NCBI GenBank assembly: GCA_033030425.1 | Contig: JAUFSD010000018.1 | Span: 434,001-498,000, forward strand | Direction of reading: 5' to 3' | Length of the DNA stretch: 64,000 nt | DNA from: Verpa conica | Taxonomy: Eukaryota; Ascomycota; Pezizomycetes; Pezizales; Morchellaceae | Shown: positions 46,167-56,875 of the stretch, piece by piece | Numbering within the stretch: the first letter of the stretch is position 1 | Layout of the letters: each line of letters opens with the position of its first letter | Notes under the pieces: model-generated | The model's database searches: none | Seen by the model: the letters and a program-made list of their open reading frames with translations, nothing else | What the model was told of the DNA's origin: nothing | Position numbers and translations under genes: made by a program

Positions 46167-48794
46167 CTACTTGGCCACAGCACCCCACCTGCCTTTTAGC
46201 CCCTCCAGCCAACGTCCATAAAGCACATCAGCCAACTGATTTCCAGCTGGTGTCGAGCTCATTGAATCTTCATCATCGGCATCATCTATGCTAAACTCAC
46301 CGCTCTGCCTCGAGACCCTCTTTTTCTTTTTGTTGGTGGCATTGCTAGGTGCTCTTTTGGTTCTCGTAATCGCCTTGGGAACCGGGGACGAGGCCGACAA
46401 CGTTGTCCCAGAAAGGGAAGGCTTTGGGGTTATCATCTTTGATGCCGCCTCTGCTGCTGGTGATTTTGGAAATGGCCTTGAGGATACCAGTGGTCGTAGC
46501 TGAGGTTGAAGTTGAGGCTGCGGTGACGGATGTGGCTGTTGCGGCTGTTGTTGCTGGAAACGATCCATCAGGGTACGTAAGAGTTGATAACCGCTCTCTG
46601 GGTCGATAGCATCAAGTTGACTCCAGGCTTCAGCAAGGCGGGATGTTGCATCTATTATGGATGAGCTGCCGGACTGGGTGGCTCTATCCTCCATCTATAA
46701 TGACGTCAGAATCTGTCATCTCCAATCATGTTAAGTGTGATTTGTAAATGTAATCATGTAGCCAGGGATTAAACCGGAGAACATAAGTTGCGGTAGTCAC
46801 GCAACGGGATATTAATCCACCTCGTAAATACATTAGGTGTTCACCACAACAACAATGCAAGCAACCGGCACTGAAGGGGAGAAGGAGTGACTAACCTCAC
46901 TGAGAGTACTCTGTACAACACTTGAATAAAGTTTTCTACCCAACAACCCCTCATCAGTAGTCGGGGTCCTCATTATCGGTGGCTTGTTTTCCTCCTCTCC
47001 CTTCATGCCATGATTCTGCAAAGTACCATAGACTGAAGTCCTAGGTGAATTATCCAATACCCTTTTAAACTGGCGCACAGTTGATGGTGTCTTTCCATAA
47101 TCAGTCTCAGGTGCCAGAGGATTCTCCTTCTTAGCTGTTTCCTGACTAGCCTTAGTAGGGGTAGGTTGCTCTGGAATTGACTTCTCAGCTGGTTTCTTCG
47201 AATTCGATGAACGCCTTCGCTTCTGATTATTGGCCCTGATTGCCGTATCTGGAGCTTTCCGGGTTTCAGTAACACCATTTTGGGGTGCAGCGTTGAGGTT
47301 GAGACCTTGTAGAGCTGAACTCATACTACGTTCCGACACAACACCCCCAGTTCTCATGGTGTTCTTGTGATGATCGATGCGGGGTGTTCCAGAGTGGGGA
47401 TTAGTTCGAATAGTATCAAAGTCCCAGCTTTCTTCAGGTGATGCTCCCAAAGTGTTCCTATAAACTACAAGTAAGCAACTGAAAGATCTATATAGTGTTA
47501 GATGGTAACAAACATTGTCTCCTCATAAAGCCTTGGGTGTGATTTCCTCGCGCCTCGAGCATCTCTATTGATCTGCCAAGCCTGTCTCCTCTCAATCAAC
47601 TCCTGCAACTTCTCAACCCTCCCAGCATTTTTAATGAATCTATGATTCAGAAGCTCCTTCGCACTGGCTCTTTGATTTGGGTCCTTAACCAAGCATCTCT
47701 CAACAAAGTCTTTGAAATCCCTACTCCAACGGTTTCCCTCTAGACGTGGGGCAGGCTCTTTCGGAATAAGGAATAGCACCTTCATAGGATGAATTGCAGC
47801 ATGTGGAGGTTCTCCATGGCAGAGTTCCATAGCGGTGATCCCCAATGACCATATATCAGCTTTGAAAGAATAAGGGTTGACTTGGGAGATGACTTCCGGA
47901 GCCATCCAGAACGGTGTGCCGACGAATGTATTTCGTTGGGATTTGATATTATTGAGCTGGGTTGCTACACCAAAATCGGCGAGCTTGACCTGTCCAGTGC
48001 CAGAGAGAAGAATATTTGCAGCTATTGAGAGGTTAGATTAAAATCACCAAAGGATCAACTTTTATCTTTGTCAATTGGGTAATTACCCTTAATATCTCTG
48101 TGAATCTTTCCCTCCCTGTGTAGATACTCGAGACCCAGCAGCAGCTCTCGCATCACGATTGCGATATGTGCTTCATGGAAGGGCCCAGGTTTCAACTACC
48201 AAGCCGTCAGCTTTATCCCTACCATACTAGCAAGGTACTTTTGCCATCGGCTTCACATACCAAATCTAGGCACGACCCACCAGCCAGATACTCCATAACT
48301 GCAAAAGCAATCATTAGCCATCCATCTCTACAGACCCCACTACAACAACGACAAACTCACTGATCCATAACTTGAATCCTCTCACAAAACTACCATAATA
48401 CTGAGTAACGAATGGACTCGCACAACTACTCAACACAGAGATCTCCTGTTGAATCTCCTGGATATCATCCTCGCTCGACTCAAGATCAATCTTCCCCAAG
48501 ATAGTGTTAGTGTACCCTAGGCTAAATGATACTCCGGTGCCGCGTTAAAAAGGGTCAGTTGGTTGACGTACATGTTTGATAGCAACAATCGTGCCTGATT
48601 CTTTTTCAATTGCTTTGTAGACGACACCGAAACTCCCACCTAGTTTTTTTAAATTATCGATTGTTAGTTTGTTTTTTGGAGGGGGGTTCATGAGAACTTG
48701 GAGCTTTGTTGTGTAACTTACTTCCAAGTTCTTCCAATACTTGGAAACTGGATGCTAGAACGTCGACAGACGTGTTTGTGTAGTTGACGGGCAT
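46167..48794 (-). CDS. Ste20-family germinal-centre kinase (GCK-III / Sid1-like)
   Basis: A Ser/Thr kinase of 671 residues in eight exons: 48722-48794, 48572-48639, 48361-48490, 48261-48298, 48087-48195, 47514-48021, 46896-47457 and 46167-46694. All junctions keep phase. The N-terminal catalytic domain shows the Gly loop [10 protein letters not shown], the lysine in [20 protein letters not shown], the HRDIKAANILL catalytic loop, DFG, and the GTPFWMAPE activation segment, so it should be active. [16 protein letters not shown] is a GCK-III hallmark. A long disordered, Lys/Ser-rich middle follows. The extreme C-terminus ([17 protein letters not shown]) resembles the conserved tail of Sid1/SepL-type kinases of the septation initiation network. 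I cannot tell Sid1 from other GCK-III orthologs with certainty. The fourth exon is only 38 bp. Confidence 0.92.
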
Positions 48795-50088
48795 CCTAAT
48801 TGATAAACGAGCTTCTATTCAAATCTCCGGTAAGGGGTTTGAAAAAGAGTTACTGCTCAACTAAAAAGATACGAAGTTATCAGAGGAGCAAGCAATCGAA
48901 ACAGATATTAAATAAGTGAATGAAGGTAGGGCGATCAAAAGGATATAGAGTGACGGAAGGTGTGATGAGAGACGGGGGGGGGGATAAAACAATCTGTGCG
49001 GAAGGGAAAGAAAGCCCTGGGGGGAGGTTTATGCGCGGTGAACCAACCCACTAGCTACGGTACGGGAAAACGATCGTGCAAGCTCACACCGTTGTTTTGA
49101 TTTTGTAGCAGTGTTGCTGTGGCAACAACCCTGGCTGCCAGCACGCTATGCTACTTTCATGCAAGGGGCCCCGCGACACTCCCGATTGCTTGGTTTATTT
49201 TCTGCATCTGGGAGGCGAGAGTGGGGAATTTCGTCTGAAGATTGGAGGAAGCTTCTATCACATTCCAGGCGCTTTGTGGGGGAGGGTTTTAGCCCGCATT
49301 CTGATGTTAGTACTACATGTATGTATTGTGTTTCACTAGGGATCATGCTCGTGGTTTATCGTAGCCGGTGGAGAGAGGCTGGTATGTACGAAGCAGAGAA
49401 ACCACGGTATTGCTATTGATCTCCGGTAATGAAACAGCTGGGTTCGATCTAGGGCTATTTGCGGCTGCCGTAGTAAGGAGTTGAGGACCTGGCTGTTCAC
49501 AGCCTAGAATTAGTAGCCTGAAGTTGTAAGGGTTTCTTTAGATATATATACACATGTGCTTGCCCCGAAGATTCTTATAAGGAGGACTGTAGCTCCAGTA
49601 GGAGTCTTGTTGAATATGGGTACCCCTCTATTAAAGAAGGCTATGTTTGCAAATTTGTGAATGTTCTTGAACTCAACCTCGAATTGCGGGGAGATAGTAC
49701 CTGCCATACATAGTGCATATGTAGGTACTTTTTATTCACTGCATGCATAAGTATATTACTCGAGGCAGGCCATAAGTACCGGACAATGCAAGTCTTGAGT
49801 ATGGGTTCTTTATTGGAGGTAATCACCTTTAGCGAGTAAGTATACGTATTGGTTGGTGAGAATAAGACTTGCATTATCCGGTACTTATGGCATGCCCCGA
49901 GTACATACATGGGTAGAGTACAGCGACCTCATCCAACTACTAGAAAAAATATTCATCAGTTTCCCAGTCAAAAATAAATCCCTATTCCCCATTCACCAGC
50001 GAACGCCTAACCCTACCAAGAAATAAAAATAAAAACATCTAAAGAAAACAATGCCCCGGGCTAACAAAAACTAAACACCCGCAAACCA
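48795..50088. other. spacer between the kinase and RGG-protein genes
   Basis: The kinase promoter lies at the low-coordinate side, with a G-homopolymer near 48976. The rest is non-coding and includes MITE family C (49759-49901). No further gene was seen. Confidence 0.45.
49759..49901. mobile_element. MITE family C (143 bp, TA-flanked)
   Basis: The left arm starts CTCGAGGCAGGCCATAAGTA and the right arm is its inverted complement (TACTTATGGCATGCCCCGAG), extending inward to about 38 bp per arm with three or four mismatches (the CCGGA and TGCAAGTCTT words also match). TA flanks both ends (49757-49758 and 49902-49903). There is no coding capacity. Its terminal sequence is unrelated to MITE A or B. 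Confidence 0.75.
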
Positions 50089-50748
50089 TCACCACATATC
50101 ACCAGTAACAGCTCCACGAGTCCCACGATTACTTCCTCCCACGCCTGTGTTCCAACCTGAGGCCCCCGCCCAATTTCCCTGATAACTACCTCTCCCCCTC
50201 CCCCTCCCCCTCCCTCGATAACCCCCACCTCCAGATCTCCGTCCTCTATAACCACCTCTCGACCCTGGCGGTGGCTCCACCCACTTTGACTTTGATACGG
50301 ATGGGTCTTCGGATATTATAATATCTTTTAGTACCGGCACCCGAAACCTCTTAGTACCCCTCCAGATTCTTCCGTCCTGGAAGATTCCCGGTGCCGTATC
50401 CTCCGCTAACCAACCATCCCCTGCTCCAGGAGTCGGCTTCATATCCCAGCCACCGGGGTCTTTCTTTAATTCTTTCACCTCTTCATCGTGACCTATAATT
50501 TCAAAGGCTTCGCTGTTGGGAGTTGTTGAGACGTCTACAGGCTCCGCATCCCAATCCGTCGTTGCTGCCTTAGGGGTCTCTAGTTCTACTGGAGCCTCTA
50601 ACTCCGCTGCACCTAGAGCAGTGCCACTAAAACGAATAAAATCGAGCCAATTGGTAATGTAGTAGTAACTCTGAGCATCTTTCCCGTGGTCCCAACTTTG
50701 TGGGGGGCCAGAGGATGTGTTGTAATCCCAACCGTGTTCGGAGACCAT
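50089..50748 (-). CDS. RGG-box protein, unknown family (5' end uncertain)
   Basis: The confident part is 220 codons on the minus strand, beginning MVSEHGWDYNTSSGPPQSWD. The middle is acidic with several Trp residues (TTDWDAEPVD, PGGWDMKPTPGAGDGW). The C-terminal 55 residues form an RGG/RG box (GGYRGR, then GYRGRGRGRGRGSYQG), a common RNA-binding and arginine-methylation region. The open frame extends upstream through ASIALFLLRK, a possible membrane or signal segment, to about 50820. A separate open stretch in another frame runs from 51073 to about 50800, so a spliced 5' exon is likely. The start lies within tens of bases of the divergent ligase gene. I do not recognise the family; a role in RNA binding is inferred from the RGG box only. 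Confidence 0.6.
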   Translation of the reverse strand: MVSEHGWDYNTSSGPPQSWDHGKDAQSYYYITNWLDFIRFSGTALGAAELEAPVELETPKAATTDWDAEPVDVSTTPNSEAFEIIGHDEEVKELKKDPGGWDMKPTPGAGDGWLAEDTAPGIFQDGRIWRGTKRFRVPVLKDIIISEDPSVSKSKWVEPPPGSRGGYRGRRSGGGGYRGRGRGRGRGSYQGNWAGASGWNTGVGGSNRGTRGAVTGDMW

Positions 50749-51102
50749 TTTTCGGAGTAGGAAGAGTGCTATGGACGCACGTAAGGAGCGGAGACCTCGA
50801 GTCCCAATGCAGGATTTTTATATCGCAGGTATCCGTATTAAGGCGACCGTATTTCTGCCCACTGTTGATGCTGAAGATGTGGGGATGGTGGGTAGTCTTT
50901 GGTGGGTTGCACGAACTTAGGCGTTCCAAATGGGATGACGCGCTGGACATCCCTGTTGACAGGTGACTGGGCCCTAGATCTACGGAGCCTCCATCACAGT
51001 AGGTCACGCGTCGTGTCCTCGGCCTAAATCTGTCCTGTTCATATAAAGAACCCCCTCCCTCTTTTTGAAACATGTCCTCTTGGAACCCTTAATGCCTTAA
51101 AA

Positions 51103-54100
51103 ATGTCTTTTGGACTCTCTAATGTGACTGATCTCCTTGAATCCCTCGAGTCTTTATATAAAAAGCTCCCACCTCTCGCTCCTAGGGTCCTATCGCAGAA
51201 GGCCGCAGACCGTATCAATGACTGGTTCGAATTCCATTATCCCACGATTCGCGGCAACCCGAAAACTCTCATCTCAATTTTCTCCTTTCTTCTGCCTGAC
51301 CTGCGTGCGGACCGCATCTATGGGCTGCGTGAACCCGCCCTGTCAAAAATAATAACCCGGTCCCAGCTTCTAGGATTAACCCGACAGAATGCGCTAAAGA
51401 ACTGGCGCACATCTAAAGAAGGTGGTTTTGCTGCTGTAGTAGGGCGCGTGATGGCGCAGACAGAAACCCCTCTTGATAAAACAGTTACAGTGGAGTACAT
51501 AGAAGGCATATTGAACCAACTCGCAGCCAAATGCCGGTTCTCAAGCGATGCGTTAAGGGTCAGCGTCAATGCCAATATGGACTCGGGCATGGATCTCAGC
51601 AACCAGACCAGTGCGAATATTCTTGAGGCCCTTTATAGGAAGTTGACGAGCACACAGGCAAAGTGGGTAACAAGGGTGATATTGAAAAGTCATTTGCCTG
51701 TGGTTCTGCCGGGTACATACTGCCTTTTCTTTGTAAATAATTGTAGATTGGAGCTAATAGTCTTTTTTGAATCAAAGAGAACCATACTTTATCTGCCTAC
51801 CATTTTCTTCTTCCCCACCTTTTGCAGTTTCAGCATAATCTTGAAAAGGCGTGTAGCCTTATGTGCTCACCTGAGTATCACTCACTTATACGGTTCCCGG
51901 CTGTGGACGAGAGACAAAAGACACTGCAGACACTGGGGGCAAAGATTTTGAGACCGGATATCGGTGTGAAAGTTGGGAGACCAGAGTTTGTCAAAGCGAG
52001 AGTAGGCCATATTCCTATAATTAACAAAAATAACCAAAGTATGATAGTGGGTCTAGATCACTAATCAAAATACAGAGTTGCAAACACGCCTCTACTATTG
52101 CTGCAGGCCGCCGTATGTCAATGGAACGCAAATATGACGGTGAATACTGTCAAATCCACATCGACAGTACCAAAGATCTCTCTACCGATGATTGGCTAAC
52201 AATATTCTCCAAAAGTGGCCGGGATTCCACTGGGGACAGGGTCCGGGTCCACGAGTATGTACCCCCCGCTTGCCTCATATATTCTCACTCGACTGATATG
52301 CATCTTCGCCGAACAGCACAATTAGGGAAGCACTACTCATAGACAAACCCCAGGAGCGATCCTGGACAAAATGTATCGTCGAGGGCGAACTAGTTGTCTA
52401 TAATGACCGGGAAAAACGCATCCTTGGGTTCCACCATATCCGCTCTCACGTTAACCGCGCTGGGAGCTATATTGGTAACGCTGCTGACGGTTCCCGCGAC
52501 CGCCGGTCTCATCTGATGATACTGCTTTTTGACTGCCTTCTTTTTGATTCGCAGTCGCTTCTTCACCAGCCGTACATGACTCGCCTTACCCATCTGTCTA
52601 AAGTCCTCCAAAGCCCTGTCATTGGGCGTATGGAATTCGCCAAGCGTATAGAGATCGACTTTGCGATGGGCAAACCTGCAATAGAGAAGATGAGAGCGTT
52701 GTTTGCGCAAGGTATTGTGAAGCGCTGGGAAGGCTTTGTGCTGAAGCCGATTGATGAACCTTACCTAGATTTTGGGAGGGTTGGGGATAGGAATGAAAGG
52801 ACCTATGGACACGCTGGTGGTAGTGCGGCATGGGTGAAGTTGAAGAAAGATTATATTCAAGGCTGTGGAGATACTGGAGATTTTGCTGTCATTGGTGGGG
52901 CAGCAGATAAGGCGAGGGGGTGGGAGAGGAATCGTGAGTGCCGTCTTTTTATATTTATAACAATAGTTGGCTCATATGTGAGCTATGTAGTGAAGCCGGG
53001 AGCACTCACAGTGTTTCATGTGGGATGCTTAATGAACAAATGCGAAGTACAGAAGGATAAAGTGAAGCCAAAATTTAAGGTTATCTTCGAAGTCACTTAT
53101 AACATCTCAAAGCCCGACCTAGAATGGATCAACCAGATCGCGCCCTTCGAGACTATCCCATATAAAGTGATTATTCTTATTTCTAGTTTACGAGATTTAA
53201 TAAGATCTCTAATATCCTAATAGACAGGCCAAACAAACCCATATTTCGACCTCGACACCAAAATCCTAGCCAGGACCGGGATGAAGCCAATCGATTGTAT
53301 ATTCACCAAACCATTCGTATTCGAGATCATGGGCGGCGGATTTGAAAAGCCTACAGACTGCGTATTCTATATTCCACGACATCCTAGGGTTTGTAAGATA
53401 TATTGGGAAAGAAGCTTTCTCGAAGCGATGAGTTTTGAAGAACTACAGGAGACGGCAGAAGTAGCGGTAAATGTTGGGGGTGAAGAGTATGAAGATATGA
53501 CTACGGAGAGCCAGTGGATTGAGAAGCTACTTAAGAAGGATCTAGGGGTGAAGGAACCAGAGAAGGGTAAGATTAAAGAGGAAATTGTGGACTCGGAAAA
53601 TGTGTTGACAACGAATGGGGACACGAGGGAGAAGGCATGCTTGGGTTTGTCTCAGGGGGGTTTGAGTACGAGAGAACTGAAGAGGAAGCAGGAAGCAGAG
53701 GTGGCAGAGGTGGCAGGTAAAGAAAAAAGACTCAAGTCTAAGGTCTCTGACCCTGCACCCAAAAATATACCCACGGAAGCTGCGAGAAAAGAGGGAGTAC
53801 CTGATAGGGTTTTAAAATCTGCTGGTTGGGCTACAGGCGTGACATTAGAAGCAATAGTGAAGCAGAGCAACTTTGAGTTCTGTTCAAATCTCGTGGGGCG
53901 GCCGATAAAGGCAACCGTCTCACTATCAACACCTAGAAATGAGTCTATTACAGCTCTTCGCGATATCTCACAGCAGTTAAATGCCTCTGGAAAACAACCA
54001 TTACACGGAGATACGGCAGATGATCACGGTTTATCAGATACAAAAGGTGTAATAGGTTTACCAAAACGCACCGATACCACAGAAAATTTCTTCGGACTAG

Positions 54101-54654
54101 ATGGTAGAAATAATCTGGTTATGGAGCCTTGTCCTACGGATAAACCTGGTCAAATAATTGAGCAACAGCTTGCTCAATGCGCTCAGCAACGTGTCCGAAG
54201 GGACCATGAACTTCCACCGCCGTTCCCGAGTTGTGCTACTGCTATAACAGGTGTGGATATTCTCGAGCTCAAAAATGGTCACTCGCGCATCTCCCCACTT
54301 TTTAATGCAACTGTTTTCCTTCCTCACTACTTAACAAAATTCCCAGAGCTAATCGTAAAAATATCAAACCACGACGTTGGGGTTATCCACCCACTTCCCG
54401 CTACTGCTAGAGATATTCCCGCCCTAATGCCAGCTAGCAACAAAAGCGTCGTCTTGGTTGAATCTAATAAAACATCCTTGACGAAAAAGACGCTAAAAGG
54501 CTTGTCTGATGTATTAAAAGTTATTAATAAGGATATGGAGGAAGGGCTGGGATATGGGTTTGAGGTTTATGATTGGAGAATTGTTAATAAACGTCAGCCG
54601 GAGGGAACCTGGGACGTTGACTGGAGTTTATTGCATGTGTGGAGTGTTGTTTAA
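51103..54654 (+). CDS. Lig4-like ATP-dependent DNA ligase, fungal-type with long C-terminal extension
   Basis: ATP-dependent ligases seal nicks through a lysyl-AMP intermediate. Exons are 51103-about 51702, 51828-52001, 52076-52254, 52317-52933, 53012-53166 and 53224-54654. The first junction is uncertain and a short extra exon could be missing there. The N-terminal DNA-binding domain is present (LLPDLRADRIYGLREPALSK, KEGGFAAVVGRVM). The nucleotidyltransferase motifs are intact: motif I is ERKYDGEY with the nucleophilic Lys, then EGELVVYN, LLFDCLLFD (motif III), EGFVLKP (motif IV) and WVKLKKDY (motif V). The OB-fold part ends around VCKIYWERSF. No clear BRCT repeats follow, only about 400 residues of charged, repeat-poor sequence ending VYDWRIVNKRQPEGTWDVDW. 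Canonical Lig4 has tandem BRCT repeats binding Xrcc4/Lif1, so this looks like the separate fungal Lig4-related group rather than Lig4 itself. Confidence 0.87.
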
Positions 54655-56875
54655 TCATTGGTACCATGTATGTTTGTTTTTCTCACAATGCCTTTGTTTT
54701 TTACTTTGGAGAGACTCTTGACCGAGGCACCGAGGCTATCGCATCTGAAAGAGGCATGAGCTTGTGGGCTGATCGAGGTAATCTTTACGCTTAAGCTAAG
54801 CGAGTTATTGGTCTAGGGATTATATTAGACTAGTATACAATCTAAAGGAAGCTAATGCCAATATCGACTATGGTGCTTACCAAATTAGAGGCGTTCTGTA
54901 ATCAGAAGAGATAAAGGCCAATAGTTGTGGGGGGTTATAAAGATTTGCCTTTCCTCCTCTTTGTTTTTACCCCTGTAGACTATAATGTAGTCACAAGTCG
55001 CTGATAACTGCTTGATAAATCAAATCTTGGTGCTACCCCCATGCTCCCCTAGGATATATTTATATTCAGGCCTCCCTTATCCGCCGTAATCTTGAGATTA
55101 TTTGTAGGTGGGTAGGGTAACCTACACATAAGATCTCACTCGTCTCCTTAGGGGACTTTTAACTATATGTATTGTCGTGCTTGTAAATCCGAGGTTATGC
55201 AAGCTATAAAATAAGGCACTTATAAGTCTACTAGATTCTCTTGTCTCAGTACTTAAAGAGGATTAGTATAATAACTTCGCATTAAGCGTTAGTAAAAGTT
55301 CTACAGGAGCCTAAAAAGGCTTGTTTCTCGAGACGAAACTCGCCCCATGGCGAACGAATGAATTAATCGTAGATACTAGCTTATCCCGTGGTATTTTGGT
55401 CCGGTTTGTCTTCGACCCGGATTCTTAGGAGATGGTGTAGGTATTTGGATCCGGTCAGGTTATAGCGTTTAGGGTATCTGTAAGTACACGGTGGAGGGTA
55501 TAGGTACCGGCAAGAATATATGTCTTACATCTTAACTGACCGCTGAGTGTCTCAAAAATTTCAACGTTTTATCTTAGGATCTTTTCCTCAAAGTGACTGC
55601 TACACTGCCTTCAAAGGCTATTCGGAAATACATAAAAGGTGTTGAGAAAATAAGCAAAGGTTGGCAAACCTGAGAAATAAGTATAATAGGTGGTGTTCTA
55701 AAAGCATAAAATCTAATGATGGCAAGACTCCCATCTTCACCTTCTCTCACTCGTAGGCTTGAGGGGGCGGGTTGGGTAAGGCGGGTTTCAAGGTGTTGCG
55801 GGTAGAGCGGAATAAGAATATTAGAACGGCACGGACCCCAAAGCCCCTATTTGTAGTTACTATGCATACTTCTCAAATCTGCCACTCTCAGCACCATTGA
55901 AAATATTCTGACCAAATTTCATACTGTGCCCGTACCTCGCATGCTTTTGCGCCACCTTGATCCCTGGATCTCGATCTGGTCATCAATTTCTCACGTTGCT
56001 ACCAGGATCAACTACTAGATCTCAACCTGACAAAATCCTTCCCTATCTGACCCACCGGACTCATTTCCAATCAAGTCAGTGATCACCTGGTCTCCTCTAC
56101 CCGGTCCCCAGTCCCCCGGCATTATGTGTCTAATGTCTTACAACTTATACTCTATATTCAAGCCAAGCCTGGTCGTCTTCTCTTTTGTCTAAGATTCACG
56201 CTGCTTAGCATGGCCTATGAGTTTATTTATACAGCATTAAAAGCAGTAGCAATCATTCAATACTTTAAGAACTTGCCGCTAGAACGTCTAAAATATACAC
56301 TTAGATACTGCACGCGTTCTCACCCCGCCTATCGCTAGTAAATGGTGGCTTAAGTGGGTTGACGGAGGCTGGAGGCTGCTGAGAAATATATTACTATTTA
56401 AGAATAGGATGAGTCTCGCTATAGTTCCTAATCTTGACAAGTAACCCCGGCCCCCTGCCAGGCGGCTGGGGGGCGGCCGAGCGGTTAAGTTGAGTGGCAC
56501 AAAAAATAGGACAAGACAGTCAGGCTAAAAACGATCTATGAGGGACGTACATACGCGTTGGGCGTACTTCATTCATGTATTTACATGGGGAATTACCTGG
56601 CTACCGGGTTCGTAGAGAATGAAGGTAACACTCTATCGAATTTTATCAAAATGTATTTACAAAGTCCAGTGCGCAAAAATTGCGACGATAGTGTACAAGA
56701 ACCTAGAAACAAATATCCCCTCGCCGATAACTCCATACCCATTGTTCGCGACCAGGATAAATAAAATAAAAATAAGAGATAGGAAAGGAAAAATAAATCC
56801 CAGTACCCCCAGGCCGTACACTCCTAAACTCCCGAAAAGAAACTAATAGGACAAAGGAAAGCTGCTGAGTATCTT
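54655..56875. other. 2.2-kb gene-free region between convergent genes
   Basis: This lies between the 3' ends of the ligase and the large minus-strand gene. It is AT-rich with stops in all frames. A word at about 56470 (cggccgagcggttaag) resembles the start of a Ser/Leu tRNA (A box), but no matching B box or anticodon stem follows. Confidence 0.45.

Noticed and set aside
56460..56510. tRNA-Ser/Leu-like A box (cggccgagcggttaag)
   Set aside because: No B box, anticodon stem or matching acceptor stem follows within tRNA distance; at most a decayed fragment.
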